Shown in pieces: positions 33,800 to 42,160 of a stretch of DNA of 64,000 bases (position 1 is its first letter; the number at the start of each line of letters is the position of its first letter). The stretch lies in NCBI RefSeq assembly GCF_030348765.1, contig NZ_JAUCEU010000007.1, positions 2,928,001 through 2,992,000 of the forward strand, written 5' to 3'. The translations under genes and the position numbers were made by a program. The DNA is from Neobacillus sp. CF12. Lineage in GTDB: Bacteria > Bacillota > Bacilli > Bacillales > Cytobacillaceae. The notes under the pieces were generated by a model. The model was not told where the DNA came from, made no database searches, and worked only from the letters and a program-made list of their open reading frames with translations.

Positions 33800-33838
33800 T
33801 AATTAGGGGTGCCTCAAGATGAGGCACCCCTAATTATT
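33798..33838. terminator. Palindromic terminator between convergent genes
   Basis: Perfect 16-bp stem (33800-33815 / 33821-33836), 5-nt loop; no long T-run on either side. Confidence 0.75.
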
Positions 33839-36590
33839 AATAAATCGTTTGTACACCCTTGCCTGCTACTGTTGTCCATTCGAATTGACGAAGCCTTACT
33901 TCGAATAGCGTTAATGGGTCGCGGAACATTTCTGGGTTCGTATTCATTTTTTTCAAAATAGCTTGATTCGTTGTTATTTGTGATAGAGATTCCTCAATTG
34001 CTACATTTAGGATACTGATTGGCTGTCTAAAGAACATCGTAATGTCACGTTCTAATGACTTTTCAAAAAGCTCAAACTGTTGAAAGAAACGTTCAATCAC
34101 AATCTCAGTTGGTTCAGAGTAGTGATCACTTTTTACAAATGCTTTGTATTTGTTATATAGCATGGCTTTATTTTGAGTTAGTGCTCCAAATAGTTTTCCT
34201 GCACTTTTTAATAAGAATTGTGATGGAGTGTTCCGAAGTAAAATATTTACCTTTTCTAATAGGAACCTGCTCGTCATTCTATCTGTGTCCCTTAGCCAAT
34301 CATCAAGTACTTTAAAATCGCATTCGACCTTAATTCTTTCTTCCCCATATAGGCTATTTAAGCCCTCGGCCATCTCATTCAAAAATCCCTGTCCTTGCTC
34401 AAATTCCTCTTTACTGCTGCTAATCCATTCTTGAAGGGACGCATAATACTTAGGCATTAATTCTCGCTCCAAGTATACCTGAACTTTCTCATTCATCACA
34501 TCATTTAGTTCCAGATGAATCGTGCTAAAATTACTATCTTCCTTAATGAGTTCGGAACATTCCTGAAGCATTTTTGGCACAGCAAGGGAAATCTCATTTT
34601 GAAAAGATTCCTTAATGGTTCGGTAGGACCTCGTGATCGCTTTAATCTTTTGCGACTGGGCATCCTTTAATTGGTTAAGAGCACCATTTAACTTCATCAC
34701 CGCTTCTTCGTTCCAACGCACAGACTCAATTAATTGATTCTCCACATCAATTCTCTTTTGCAACAACCTAGATATGGTGGTTCGAATGAAGTGCAAAAGT
34801 TTTGCCAAGCGCTTATCTGCTATGTTTCTTGTATCTTTTATCGATTGGATAAAATCCTTTAATTCTACTAATTGCTGTCCCCTTTCATATTGAGAGGAAA
34901 AGGCAAATATTTGTGCTTCAGGTAAATAAGATTGTATCTTTGTCCTTGTTTCTTCGTAAATTCTTATAGCTTCCTGCTCATTAACAATCGTATCCATCTT
35001 ATTTAGAAGAAAATGGACTGGAATATCGGGAGCAAGTTCATTAATTTGTGAAAGGATCGCCTTCTCTTTCTCCGCAAACGGGGCATTGGCATCAAAGACA
35101 AAAAGTAAGGTATCAGCCAGTTGTAGATACTGCAGAACTTCATACCGGTCTTGGTGGCTGCCTTTTAAACCCGGTGTTTCGATTAGGGCTAATTTCTGCT
35201 CATATAAAAAAGGAAAAGGCTGCTGAAATTCGATAATCGATTCAAGTGCATTCCTGCGTCGATCCATTCTCTCTTGGAATTGTGTAAAATCAGCGAGCGG
35301 AATCGTTTCTTGTTCAGTTATTTCATAAATATTTAGATCCTCAGAGTCCTTAAACATCACAAGTGATGAGGTTGGGCTATCCTGTATCTCTTCACCTAGA
35401 ATTGAATTTATGAAAGCAGACTTCCCGCTGCCGCTTAACCCGGTAATTAATAAGTGATGGGTATCAAAATCATTCAAATGCTCAACCATCCATTTTAAGC
35501 GGTTATTTTCGCCCATATCATTCGTTTTTGCCCAACTTACGATTGCATCAAATAGATGTATACATTCTTCTAATTCATCACTATGACATTCTGATTCGCT
35601 AATAAGATTTTCGGCCTCATTGACAATTGACATACTAATACTTGTTGGAAACAGTTCATTCCATGATAAAACTGCCGCTGACACGATGACTGCATGCTTC
35701 GGAGCAGATAGGCGCAGCCAATTCGTTAGAAGATCAGGTACTACTTCTTCCAGCGTTTTAATGAAGTAGTCGCCATTTATTAATCCAAAGTATGTTTGAT
35801 AATGCAGGTCTGAAAGATATTGAAAATTACTGGTTCGATTAATGTCTACATTGAACAGTAGATGATTTACTTCTTTCAGCCAGATAAAATAGGACTCTTC
35901 ATTCTTGTAACTGTCCCAAAGGGAAGTTGTAAGTTCTTCAAACATTTTCTGGTCTATACTATACAATTCAAATAGGGCTTGCATGAAATAATTTGGAAGT
36001 AAGCCTTTGGTAAAACCTTTCTTTACATAAGAATTCAATGTCTCGAACCAATCTAATGAACATGTTCGTTTTGCTTCATTCAGCGCCAATTCAATAGCAT
36101 TATCCCAATCCTGTTGGTCCTCAAAATAAGTACGGCCAATGGCAGTCACATTTGGATAATCGGGATTTGAATCAATCGTTCTTTTGATTATCTCAACAGC
36201 TTCCTCACGCTTCCCTCGATCAATATAGAGGGAAAATAGCTGAAGAGCCACTTCTGTCTTTAATGTAAGATTATTGGTCTCAATCGAAAGATAAAGATCT
36301 TCTGCGTTTGAAAGCAAACCCGTTTCATAGTAGGCATCCGCAATATTTTTCCTTGCCCATAGTTCAAATTCACCAACAATGCTTTCCCATTTGAAAATGG
36401 CTGCTTCAAAATCTCGATTGTGAAAATAGATTTCACCTTGTGCAAATCGTATTGATGTTAAATCGGGCAAATCTTTCTGTAATTCTTCCTGATACGCATC
36501 ACCTAACACACGTATGGGCTGAGCATTTTCATGTTCATTTATATACATTTGATAATATGATTTTTTTATTAATTGACTTTCCACTGTCAT
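33837..36590 (-). CDS. Dynamin-like GTPase with N-terminal TPR-like region
   Basis: 917 residues. Residues 1-350 are helical repeats of TPR type (for example FAQGEIYFHNRDFEAAIFKW, ADAYYETGLLSNAEDLYL). The GTPase domain follows: P-loop GLSGSGKSAFIN near 380, switch motif ETPGLKG near 475 and NKMD for guanine near 530. A long helical region (about 600-917) resembles the stalk of dynamin family proteins. No membrane helix is seen. Bacterial dynamin-like proteins remodel or protect membranes; some serve phage defence. Nothing next to it supports a defence island. Start ATG with AGGGGG upstream; single gene. Confidence 0.8.
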   Translation of the reverse strand: MTVESQLIKKSYYQMYINEHENAQPIRVLGDAYQEELQKDLPDLTSIRFAQGEIYFHNRDFEAAIFKWESIVGEFELWARKNIADAYYETGLLSNAEDLYLSIETNNLTLKTEVALQLFSLYIDRGKREEAVEIIKRTIDSNPDYPNVTAIGRTYFEDQQDWDNAIELALNEAKRTCSLDWFETLNSYVKKGFTKGLLPNYFMQALFELYSIDQKMFEELTTSLWDSYKNEESYFIWLKEVNHLLFNVDINRTSNFQYLSDLHYQTYFGLINGDYFIKTLEEVVPDLLTNWLRLSAPKHAVIVSAAVLSWNELFPTSISMSIVNEAENLISESECHSDELEECIHLFDAIVSWAKTNDMGENNRLKWMVEHLNDFDTHHLLITGLSGSGKSAFINSILGEEIQDSPTSSLVMFKDSEDLNIYEITEQETIPLADFTQFQERMDRRRNALESIIEFQQPFPFLYEQKLALIETPGLKGSHQDRYEVLQYLQLADTLLFVFDANAPFAEKEKAILSQINELAPDIPVHFLLNKMDTIVNEQEAIRIYEETRTKIQSYLPEAQIFAFSSQYERGQQLVELKDFIQSIKDTRNIADKRLAKLLHFIRTTISRLLQKRIDVENQLIESVRWNEEAVMKLNGALNQLKDAQSQKIKAITRSYRTIKESFQNEISLAVPKMLQECSELIKEDSNFSTIHLELNDVMNEKVQVYLERELMPKYYASLQEWISSSKEEFEQGQGFLNEMAEGLNSLYGEERIKVECDFKVLDDWLRDTDRMTSRFLLEKVNILLRNTPSQFLLKSAGKLFGALTQNKAMLYNKYKAFVKSDHYSEPTEIVIERFFQQFELFEKSLERDITMFFRQPISILNVAIEESLSQITTNQAILKKMNTNPEMFRDPLTLFEVRLRQFEWTTVAGKGVQTIY

Positions 36591-36831
36591 GTCTTAAACC
36601 CCCTAGTACCACCGCTTCTATGCATCTATATGGAAAAGAGGCAGAATTATTCCTCTATATAATTCGTACTATGTACGCATTTTTAGTCCCAATTATATCG
36701 ATTCTACCAAACGATTTTTTAATTCAGGTTTCAGTTATATTTCAATTTGGATACAATGCCTCTTTTAAGTTACTACATTTTATATTAATTCAAAGTATAA
36801 TGAAATGAATCGACCAAAAGGAGCATTCACT

Positions 36832-37341
36832 TTGAAAAAAAACGAAGCTGTTTATTTGGCAGATTTGATCAAAGGGTCAAGACCTGCCAATTATGATATA
36901 AAAAAATTAGAAACAGTTAATGGTACATTGTCCAAATTTCATCAATGGACAAATGGAAAACAAACCACGGCAGCCTTTGAGGTTACACGTATAGATAGTG
37001 AGACAACCTACTATTTCCTATTCATCGATTGGCACCGAAATGACAACTATTATTTAGTCATTTACCTGCAGAATAAATCTACCACAGCAGCGGAACTGAG
37101 GGTCATCGAAGAAATTGATGGAATCCCGCATATCGTGTGGTTGTACAATCCTTTAAAACGTGACGGGAAAAATGATCAAAGGAAGGCCTATTTTAAGCAC
37201 ATGTTTGGCTCGAGACAGGTACAAATCAAAATACCTGCCACTTCTTTAGAAGTAGGTGAGTTCTTTGACGGATTATTTAGACTCTGCCAAAATCGTATAA
37301 AAGCAGATAAGATTGTTGACGTTTTTGATTTTGAAAAATAG
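36832..37341 (+). CDS. Protein of unknown function, 169 residues
   Basis: Not recognised. Soluble, strand-rich (AAFEVTRIDSETTYYFLFIDWHR, NYYLVIYLQNKSTTAAELRVIEE) with a basic C-terminal half. The TTG at 36832 is chosen because AAGGAG lies eight bases upstream; a frame opening at an ATG at 36805 has no good site. Single gene on the plus strand between the GTPase gene and the ABC importer operon. No role can be inferred. Confidence 0.6.
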   Translation: MKKNEAVYLADLIKGSRPANYDIKKLETVNGTLSKFHQWTNGKQTTAAFEVTRIDSETTYYFLFIDWHRNDNYYLVIYLQNKSTTAAELRVIEEIDGIPHIVWLYNPLKRDGKNDQRKAYFKHMFGSRQVQIKIPATSLEVGEFFDGLFRLCQNRIKADKIVDVFDFEK

Positions 37342-37344
37342 ATA

Positions 37345-37379
37345 GTAAAAAACAGGTTGGCTATTTAGCCTCCCTGCTT
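37345..37379. terminator. Terminator between the unknown gene and the ABC operon
   Basis: caggttggct / agcctccctg with two small internal mismatches, A/T runs on both sides; overlaps the end region of both convergent genes. Confidence 0.65.
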
Positions 37380-38102
37380 TTATAAAACCTTACTCAAAAA
37401 GGCTTTGGTTCGATCTCCCTTTGGATGATCAAATAATTCAATTGGAGTATTTTCTTCGACGATAAGCCCGCCATCCATAAAGATTACCCGGTCGCCTACT
37501 TCCTTCGCAAAGCCCATTTCATGGGTTACCACAACCATCGTCATGCCTTCTTTGGCCAGCTGCTTCATTACCTCAAGTACCTCTCCAACCATTTCAGGAT
37601 CAAGGGCTGAGGTTGGTTCGTCAAACAGCATGATTTTCGGCTCCATCGCAAGCGCCCTGGCAATCGCAACACGCTGTTTTTGACCGCCGGACAAGGAATC
37701 AGGATACGCTTCTGCTTTATCCTCTAACCCTACTTTTCTTAAAAGCTCTAAACCTTTTTTTCTAGCTTCATCAAGCGAAGTCTTTCTGACTTTCATTGGG
37801 GCTAGCATGATATTTTCAATAACCTTTTTATGAGAAAAAAGATTAAACTGCTGAAAAACCATTCCCACTTCCGTACGTATTTTATTAATATCTGACTTTT
37901 TGTCGGTAATATCAATTCCTTCAATATAGACATGACCATCTGTAATACTTTCTAGGAGATTAATACACCGGAGGAACGTGGATTTACCTGAACCAGAAGG
38001 ACCAATTACAACTACAACCTCTTGAGGTTTAACGGTTACATTAATATCTCTAAGTACAACATTCTTTCCAAAAGACTTTTTTAAATTTTTCACTTCGATC
38101 AT
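37380..38102 (-). CDS. Polar amino acid ABC transporter ATP-binding protein (GlnQ type)
   Basis: 240 residues, normal for the family. Walker [11 protein letters not shown]-loop QQFNLF, signature [15 protein letters not shown], Walker [14 protein letters not shown], and [11 protein letters not shown] are complete. It energises uptake with the permease encoded upstream; the genes overlap by four bases. Specificity within the glutamine/arginine/cystine group cannot be assigned. Confidence 0.92.
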   Translation of the reverse strand: MIEVKNLKKSFGKNVVLRDINVTVKPQEVVVVIGPSGSGKSTFLRCINLLESITDGHVYIEGIDITDKKSDINKIRTEVGMVFQQFNLFSHKKVIENIMLAPMKVRKTSLDEARKKGLELLRKVGLEDKAEAYPDSLSGGQKQRVAIARALAMEPKIMLFDEPTSALDPEMVGEVLEVMKQLAKEGMTMVVVTHEMGFAKEVGDRVIFMDGGLIVEENTPIELFDHPKGDRTKAFLSKVL

Positions 38103-38755
38103 TCGGTTGCCAACCTCCTTTCAAGACGGCTTAATAAGAAGCTTAATGAAAGCGTTAATAGCAGGTAAATAAGTGCTGCCGTGATATACGGTTCCCATAC
38201 ACGGAAGTATTGCCCCTGCATCGCTTGTCCCCAATACATGAGTTCTGGTGCTGCTACGATCGAAGCAAGCGAAGATTCTTTTATTAAGACAATAAATTCA
38301 TTCCCTAGTGGTGGAATCATTCGTTTAAACGCTTGCGGAAGGATCACATGACGCATTGCTTGAACATGTGTCATCCCGAGTGAGCGGGCTGCTTCCATCT
38401 GCCCCCTATCAATCGATTGAATTCCTGCACGAAAGATTTCGGCTATGTATGCTGCAGAGTTTAATGACAGTGTCAGAATAGTGGCAGCAATGGCATTTGT
38501 TGCTCCTGTAAACAACGGTACTACGGCAAAATGAATTAACATAATTTGTACAAGCATCGGTGTTCCACGGAAAATCGTGATATAAATCCCAAACGGAAGG
38601 GCCAAGAATTTATTTTTCATCATTTTCCCTAGACCGATAAACAATCCGAGGATTGTCCCAATTAAAATACCGGCTAACGATAGTCCTATTGTCAGCAGCG
38701 TCCCTTTTAGAAAAAAGGGTGCGTATTCCGCCAAAATATCCCACTGAATATCCAT
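38099..38755 (-). CDS. Polar amino acid ABC transporter permease
   Basis: 218 residues, five helices. [29 protein letters not shown] is the EAA-loop region of the HisMQ/GlnP family and [15 protein letters not shown] follows. It forms the channel with the ATPase downstream. It is separated from the binding-protein gene by a terminator-like hairpin. Confidence 0.92.
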   Translation of the reverse strand: MDIQWDILAEYAPFFLKGTLLTIGLSLAGILIGTILGLFIGLGKMMKNKFLALPFGIYITIFRGTPMLVQIMLIHFAVVPLFTGATNAIAATILTLSLNSAAYIAEIFRAGIQSIDRGQMEAARSLGMTHVQAMRHVILPQAFKRMIPPLGNEFIVLIKESSLASIVAAPELMYWGQAMQGQYFRVWEPYITAALIYLLLTLSLSFLLSRLERRLATE

Positions 38756-38814
38756 AAAAATCCTCCTATACGAAAACGTGACACTCTGTTAAATTATGTA
38801 AGACTTGGTATAAA

Positions 38815-38860
38815 ACCAAAAATTGCGTAACTGCTAGTTTTTAAGAGTTACGCAATTTTC
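38815..38860 (-). terminator. Internal hairpin between the binding-protein and permease genes
   Basis: Perfect 12-bp stem aattgcgtaact (38821-38832) / agttacgcaatt (38846-38857), 13-nt loop, then UUUUU on the minus strand. It probably lowers expression of permease and ATPase below that of the binding protein. Confidence 0.8.
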
Positions 38861-38864
38861 GTTA

Positions 38865-39683
38865 TTATTGTTGGTCTTTTAGCAGTTGTACGTCTGGATC
38901 TACCTTAAACCATTCATTGTAAATTTTTGCATATGTTCCGTTATCAAATATTTCGTTTAACGCTTTGTCAAAATCAGCCTTTATCTTGCTGCCCTTAGGA
39001 AACATTAGACCGTAAAACTCTTGAGCAAAAGCGTCGACATCTTCAATAACAACAAATTTGTCATTTGGATTATTTTTTACATACTCTTCAATAACAGTAT
39101 TATCCGCAACAACTGCATCTGCACCGCTGTTCTTAAGTTCTAAGATTGCTAAGTTATTATTTTTAAACTTTTTGATTTGACTGCTGTTCTTTCCGAGAAG
39201 GCCTTCAACTGCTTCCTGCCCAGTTGTTGCATTTTGAACCGCAACCGTTTTATCTTTCAAATCCTCGGCACTCTTAATATCACTGCCTTCAGGTACGAGA
39301 ATTTTATTAGTTGAAAGGAAGTATGGTACTGAAAAGTCATAGGTTTTCTTTCGATCGTCATTAATTGTAATCGACGAAATACCAATATCGGCAATTTTCT
39401 TCTCTAATTCTACGAATAATGGATCCCAGCCAGTATGGGCAATATCAATTTCGTATCCTGCTTCTTTCGCAACAGCTTTAATTAAATCAATGTCAAAGCC
39501 TACAATTTCTCCCTTATCTTGATATTCAAATGGTGCATACGCTGCATCTGTTACAACGCGGAGTTTCTTTTTCTCATCGGAATCTGCTCCATTACCACTT
39601 GTCTCACTCGATCCACATGCTGTTAGAATTAACATAAATGCCATGACCAAGAACGTTGTAAAGAATTTTAGATTTTTCTTCAT
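38865..39683 (-). CDS. Polar amino acid ABC transporter substrate-binding lipoprotein
   Basis: 272 residues. Signal peptide with lipobox LTACG (Cys about 23), then VVTDAAYAPFEYQDKGEIVGFDIDLIKAVAKEAG, the usual start of GlnH/ArtP-type binding proteins, and FDKALNEIFDNGTYAKIYNEWF near the C-terminus. It captures an amino acid outside the membrane for the permease/ATPase encoded next. First gene of the operon. Confidence 0.92.
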   Translation of the reverse strand: MKKNLKFFTTFLVMAFMLILTACGSSETSGNGADSDEKKKLRVVTDAAYAPFEYQDKGEIVGFDIDLIKAVAKEAGYEIDIAHTGWDPLFVELEKKIADIGISSITINDDRKKTYDFSVPYFLSTNKILVPEGSDIKSAEDLKDKTVAVQNATTGQEAVEGLLGKNSSQIKKFKNNNLAILELKNSGADAVVADNTVIEEYVKNNPNDKFVVIEDVDAFAQEFYGLMFPKGSKIKADFDKALNEIFDNGTYAKIYNEWFKVDPDVQLLKDQQ

Positions 39684-39926
39684 TTTTTTCCCCCCAATGT
39701 TTTTTTAAAAAATCAATCATTGAAACATTTATAATTTTTAGAATATAGTGATTATAAATCTTTTTGTTGAAATATTCAATATTTTATTGATACCACTTTA
39801 CCAATTTACTATGTTAATGCACTAAAAAAACAATATGAAAATAGTATTTAATGGATAATTGTCTATAAAGAATTAAATTTCAATTATGTTAAGCTCTATA
39901 TCTAGGCACTTGCCCACACTCTCCAC

Positions 39927-39945
39927 ATATACCTACATAATCTAT
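39927..39945 (+). promoter_or_regulatory. Sigma-E/K-like promoter of the coat-like gene
   Basis: CATAATCTA (39936-39944) is a perfect match to the mother-cell -10 form CATANNNTA, with an ACAC block 16 bases upstream as expected for the short sigma-K -35. The start point would fall a few bases before 39956, so translation from the GTG at 39980 is favoured. The rest of the gap from 39684 is AT-rich with no other feature seen. Confidence 0.55.
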
Positions 39946-39979
39946 AGGGTACTAAATGAAAAAAAGGGAGAGTTGCCCA

Positions 39980-40282
39980 GTGTATCCTTATGGCTATTAT
40001 CAAGTGCCGCAAGTGCAGTATGATTACAATCAATATGAACAGTTCGATCCGTATGCCCAACAAGAACAATATGACCCGTTTGATCCAGATAGACAACCAC
40101 AACAGTTAGAGCGCAGAGTCAGTCAACTCGAAAGACAAAATGAGCGTCAGGAAAGACAAATCAATCAACTTCAACGTGACGTAAACCAGCTTCAACGACG
40201 CTTGCAGCGTGTTAACCAACGCCTTCGTCAAGTCGAAAGACGCTTTAACTTCCCATTCACTCCATTTGATGGTGAATACTAA
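39980..40282 (+). CDS. Small Tyr/Gln/Arg-rich coiled-coil protein, probably spore coat associated
   Basis: 100 residues. The N-terminus is Tyr/Pro/Gln rich (YPYGYYQVPQVQYDYNQYEQ), followed by a strict coiled coil of LERxxxQLERQ-type heptads (residues about 45-90). This composition is common in small coat proteins of Bacillus spores. GTG at 39980 is preferred, ten bases after GGGAG; a start at the ATG 39956 would leave almost no leader behind the sporulation-type promoter. Its terminator has been split by an insertion sequence. The coat role is inference from composition and promoter. Confidence 0.6.
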   Translation: MYPYGYYQVPQVQYDYNQYEQFDPYAQQEQYDPFDPDRQPQQLERRVSQLERQNERQERQINQLQRDVNQLQRRLQRVNQRLRQVERRFNFPFTPFDGEY

Positions 40283-40289
40283 AAAGTAT

Positions 40290-40308
40290 GAGAGAACTAG
40301 GTGAAAAA
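40290..40308 (+). terminator. Left half of the coat gene terminator, split by the IS
   Basis: gaactaggtg plus A-rich loop on the left of the insertion; the right arm cacctggttc with ttttt lies at 41599-41613. Joined without the IS and one aaa copy, the arms make a ten-pair stem with a five-A loop and a T-run. Confidence 0.8.
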
Positions 40309-40343
40309 TGGAGAGACCTAGTTAAATAAGACAAAGGAAAAAG

Positions 40344-40386
40344 CACCCCCTGAAGCGTATTTAAATAATACGTAACTCAGGAGGTG
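40344..40386 (+). promoter_or_regulatory. Hairpin sequestering the transposase ribosome site in read-through mRNA
   Basis: caccccctga (40344-40353) pairs nine of ten with tcaggaggtg (40377-40386), which contains the AGGAGGTG ribosome site of orfA; cgtatt/aatacg (40356-40361 / 40367-40372) adds an inner stem. Transcripts entering from outside would have the site closed. Confidence 0.7.
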
Positions 40387-40393
40387 TTTTCTT

Positions 40394-40717
40394 ATGGGAA
40401 AGATAAATGCTTACTCAGAAGAAGTTAAAATGGCTGTTATCCAGATGAAATTAAGTGGTGAGTATTCTAATCGTGAAATTATGGAAAAGTTCGGAATAAC
40501 CAATGTTACACAGATAAAACGGTGGATGAAGTGGTATCGTGAAGGACAACAATATCGTTTAGCACAAGGGATTGGCAAACAATACAGTTATGGAAAAGGT
40601 ACTGAGGAATTGTCCGAAAATGAGCAATTAAAGAGAGAAAATGAGTTCTTAAAGGCACAATTAGAAATTTTAAAAAAGTACCAAGAAATCGAGAGGAGTT
40701 GGTTCCAGAAGCTGTAA
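40394..40717 (+). CDS. IS3 family transposase, orfA
   Basis: 107 residues: an N-terminal helix-turn-helix (AVIQMKLSGEYSNREIMEKFGI, then QIKRWMKWYREG) and a C-terminal leucine-zipper-like coiled coil (ELSENEQLKRENEFLKAQLEILKK), as in OrfA of IS150-type elements. Strong AGGAGGTG site. Near the end the codons TTA AAA AAG form the slippery heptamer A-AAA-AAG (40671-40678 region), allowing a -1 shift into orfB to make the fused transposase. Confidence 0.92.
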   Translation: MGKINAYSEEVKMAVIQMKLSGEYSNREIMEKFGITNVTQIKRWMKWYREGQQYRLAQGIGKQYSYGKGTEELSENEQLKRENEFLKAQLEILKKYQEIERSWFQKL

Positions 40718-41556
40718 TTAATTTAGTAGAAAAATTAAAAGATAAATATAGTGTTACCTTACTGTGTAAATGTTTAGAAATACCTAGATCAACTTACTAT
40801 AGGTGGAAAAATCAGAACCCAAAAGTAAAAAATGAACTTCAAGAACAAATCATTGAAATTTGTAAACGCCATAAATTTCTAATTGGCCATCGGACTGTCA
40901 GAGCCTGGCTATTACGCGATTATAAGAGGAAGGTTAATCGTAATACTGTACAACGGATTATGCAAAAATATAATCTGCAATGCCGGGTTAAGCCAAAACG
41001 TAAAAATAATATAGCTGGTGAAATGAAGGTAGTTGTCCCTAACCATTTAAATAGGAATTTTAAAGCCTCAAGACCAAATGAAAAATGGGTAACTGATATT
41101 ACTTACCTTCCGTTCGGACAATCTATGTTGTATCTTAGCTCAATAATGGATTTATTTAATAATGAGATAATCGCTTATCGAATAAGTACCAGCCAAGATG
41201 TGTCTTTAGTGATCGATACTTTAAAGGACGCTGCAGAAGGTCGTGAAACGAGCAACTTAATACTTCATAGTGATCAGGGAGCACAGTACACGTCTCACTC
41301 ATTTCAAAGAATAGCAAAAGAAAAAGGCATCACCACAAGCATGTCCCGGAAAGGCAGTTGCTTGGATAATGCCGTAATCGAATCCTTCCACTCCACCATA
41401 AAGTCAGAAGAATTCTACTCTCAAGGAAGAGAGTTTCTTACAAATTATATTGTAATCGAAAGAGTTGAAAAATTCATTAACCATTATAATCAAACAAGAC
41501 TTCAGGCTAAATTAAACTACCTGTCCCCTATTGAGTATAGAGAGCAGGCAGCATAA
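40699..41556 (+). CDS. IS3 family transposase, orfB (DDE integrase domain)
   Basis: 285 residues in the -1 frame relative to orfA, with which it overlaps by 19 bases. An HTH_21-like region (IEICKRHKFLIGHRTVRAWLL) precedes the rve core: WVTDITYLP (first Asp), LHSDQGAQYTS (second Asp) and NAVIESFHSTIKSE (Glu), all intact. It normally is made as an OrfAB fusion by ribosomal frameshift at the A6G run; the listed TTG start at 40699 is nominal. It catalyses copy-out transposition. Confidence 0.92.
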   Translation: MVPEAVINLVEKLKDKYSVTLLCKCLEIPRSTYYRWKNQNPKVKNELQEQIIEICKRHKFLIGHRTVRAWLLRDYKRKVNRNTVQRIMQKYNLQCRVKPKRKNNIAGEMKVVVPNHLNRNFKASRPNEKWVTDITYLPFGQSMLYLSSIMDLFNNEIIAYRISTSQDVSLVIDTLKDAAEGRETSNLILHSDQGAQYTSHSFQRIAKEKGITTSMSRKGSCLDNAVIESFHSTIKSEEFYSQGREFLTNYIVIERVEKFINHYNQTRLQAKLNYLSPIEYREQAA

Positions 41557-41598
41557 TGGTGCTTTTTCGTTGTCTCATTTTAATAGGTCAGTTCAAAA

Positions 41599-41620
41599 CA
41601 CCTGGTTCTTTTTCATGTGT
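41599..41620 (+). terminator. Right half of the coat gene terminator
   Basis: cacctggttc followed by ttttt; partner arm at 40293-40303 is now 1.29 kb away. Confidence 0.78.
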
Positions 41621-41647
41621 AAGATTTCCTCATCCTAAATGAAATAG

Positions 41648-41680
41648 ATTGTCAGTGTTTCTGACACAAACACTGACAAT
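41648..41680. promoter_or_regulatory. Perfect 13-bp inverted repeat containing a TnrA/GlnR-type box
   Basis: Arms 41648-41660 and 41668-41680 with a 7-base centre. Positions 41650-41666 read TGTCA-N7-TGACA, matching TGTNA-N7-TNACA. It lies about 70 bases before the first tiny gene. The A/T-rich centre preferred by TnrA is lacking, so the call is tentative. Confidence 0.5.
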
Positions 41681-41736
41681 ATCTAATAATTTGGGTAACT
41701 TGTTAAATAAATACAACGGATTAGGGGGAGATTGGG

Positions 41737-41874
41737 ATGTATCGGACGAATGACGTTCAATTAGCGGAAAGGATTCTTCAATTGGATAAATTAAGGGATG
41801 AATTGTATGAAGAATTAATGATAAAACTTGGTTCGCAAGCACACGAGCTTATTAGAGCACTTCAAAATCAATAA
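41737..41874 (+). CDS. Tiny helical protein, 45 residues (YkzB position)
   Basis: Begins MYRTNDVQLAERILQLDK and ends LIRALQNQ; wholly helical and charged, no signal or membrane part. GGGGGAG lies seven bases before the ATG. It is followed after 18 bases by the FbpA-like gene and then tnrA. In B. subtilis the tiny ykzB-ykoL operon, controlled by TnrA, sits beside tnrA; this pair may be its counterpart, but I cannot confirm homology by eye. Confidence 0.6.
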   Translation: MYRTNDVQLAERILQLDKLRDELYEELMIKLGSQAHELIRALQNQ

Positions 41875-41892
41875 CTAAGGAGTGACGGTGAG

Positions 41893-42057
41893 ATGACAAA
41901 TCGATTGCGTAAAGGAGTCGAAACACTTAAACTATTTTACATTAATAGATTAATTGAATCTGGTCTTTATCAAGCATCGGATCACAGTCTTCATTCCCTC
42001 ACATTAAGCGAACTGCAAAGTATTTTTAAAAAGACATTTCCCCGAAAAAATAACTGA
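41893..42057 (+). CDS. Small FbpA-family-like basic protein, 54 residues (YkoL position)
   Basis: The pattern LRKGVETLKLFYINRLIESG followed by LHSLTLSELQSIFKK is that of the Fur-regulated basic protein A family (LRKAVE.RK...LI..G......L..LTLSEL). FbpA proteins act with a small RNA in iron sparing in B. subtilis; here the neighbours and the upstream box point to nitrogen control instead. AAGGAG precedes the ATG. Second gene of a two-gene unit ahead of tnrA. Confidence 0.68.
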   Translation: MTNRLRKGVETLKLFYINRLIESGLYQASDHSLHSLTLSELQSIFKKTFPRKNN

Positions 42058-42093
42058 AGCAACTTACGTTCCGAGATATCAAAATCCAATCAA

Positions 42094-42110
42094 TGTAAGG
42101 AAAGTTAACA
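42094..42110 (+). promoter_or_regulatory. TnrA box before tnrA
   Basis: TGTAAGGAAAGTTAACA fits TGTNA-N7-TNACA exactly, 51 bases before the tnrA start; autoregulation is expected. Confidence 0.78.
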
Positions 42111-42160
42111 TAATATATTGTATAAAACCTAATCATAATAGAGCGTGGTGAGATCAAAAA

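Larger units (their letters stand above)
40306..41598 (+). mobile_element. IS3 family (IS150-type) insertion sequence, apparently intact
   Basis: Element 40309-41595 with imperfect terminal inverted repeats beginning TGGAGAGACCTAG (left, 40309-40347) and TGAACTGACCTAT (right, 41558-41595, read inward), ending in the shared aaaaagcacc. Flanks show aaa on both sides (40306-40308, 41596-41598), consistent with a 3-base target duplication. Two overlapping transposase genes are intact. It lies in the loop of the coat gene terminator. Confidence 0.87.

Noticed and set aside
33837..36590. Phage-defence island around the dynamin-like GTPase
   Set aside because: Neighbours are ordinary metabolic or membrane genes; no nuclease, toxin or sensor gene accompanies it.
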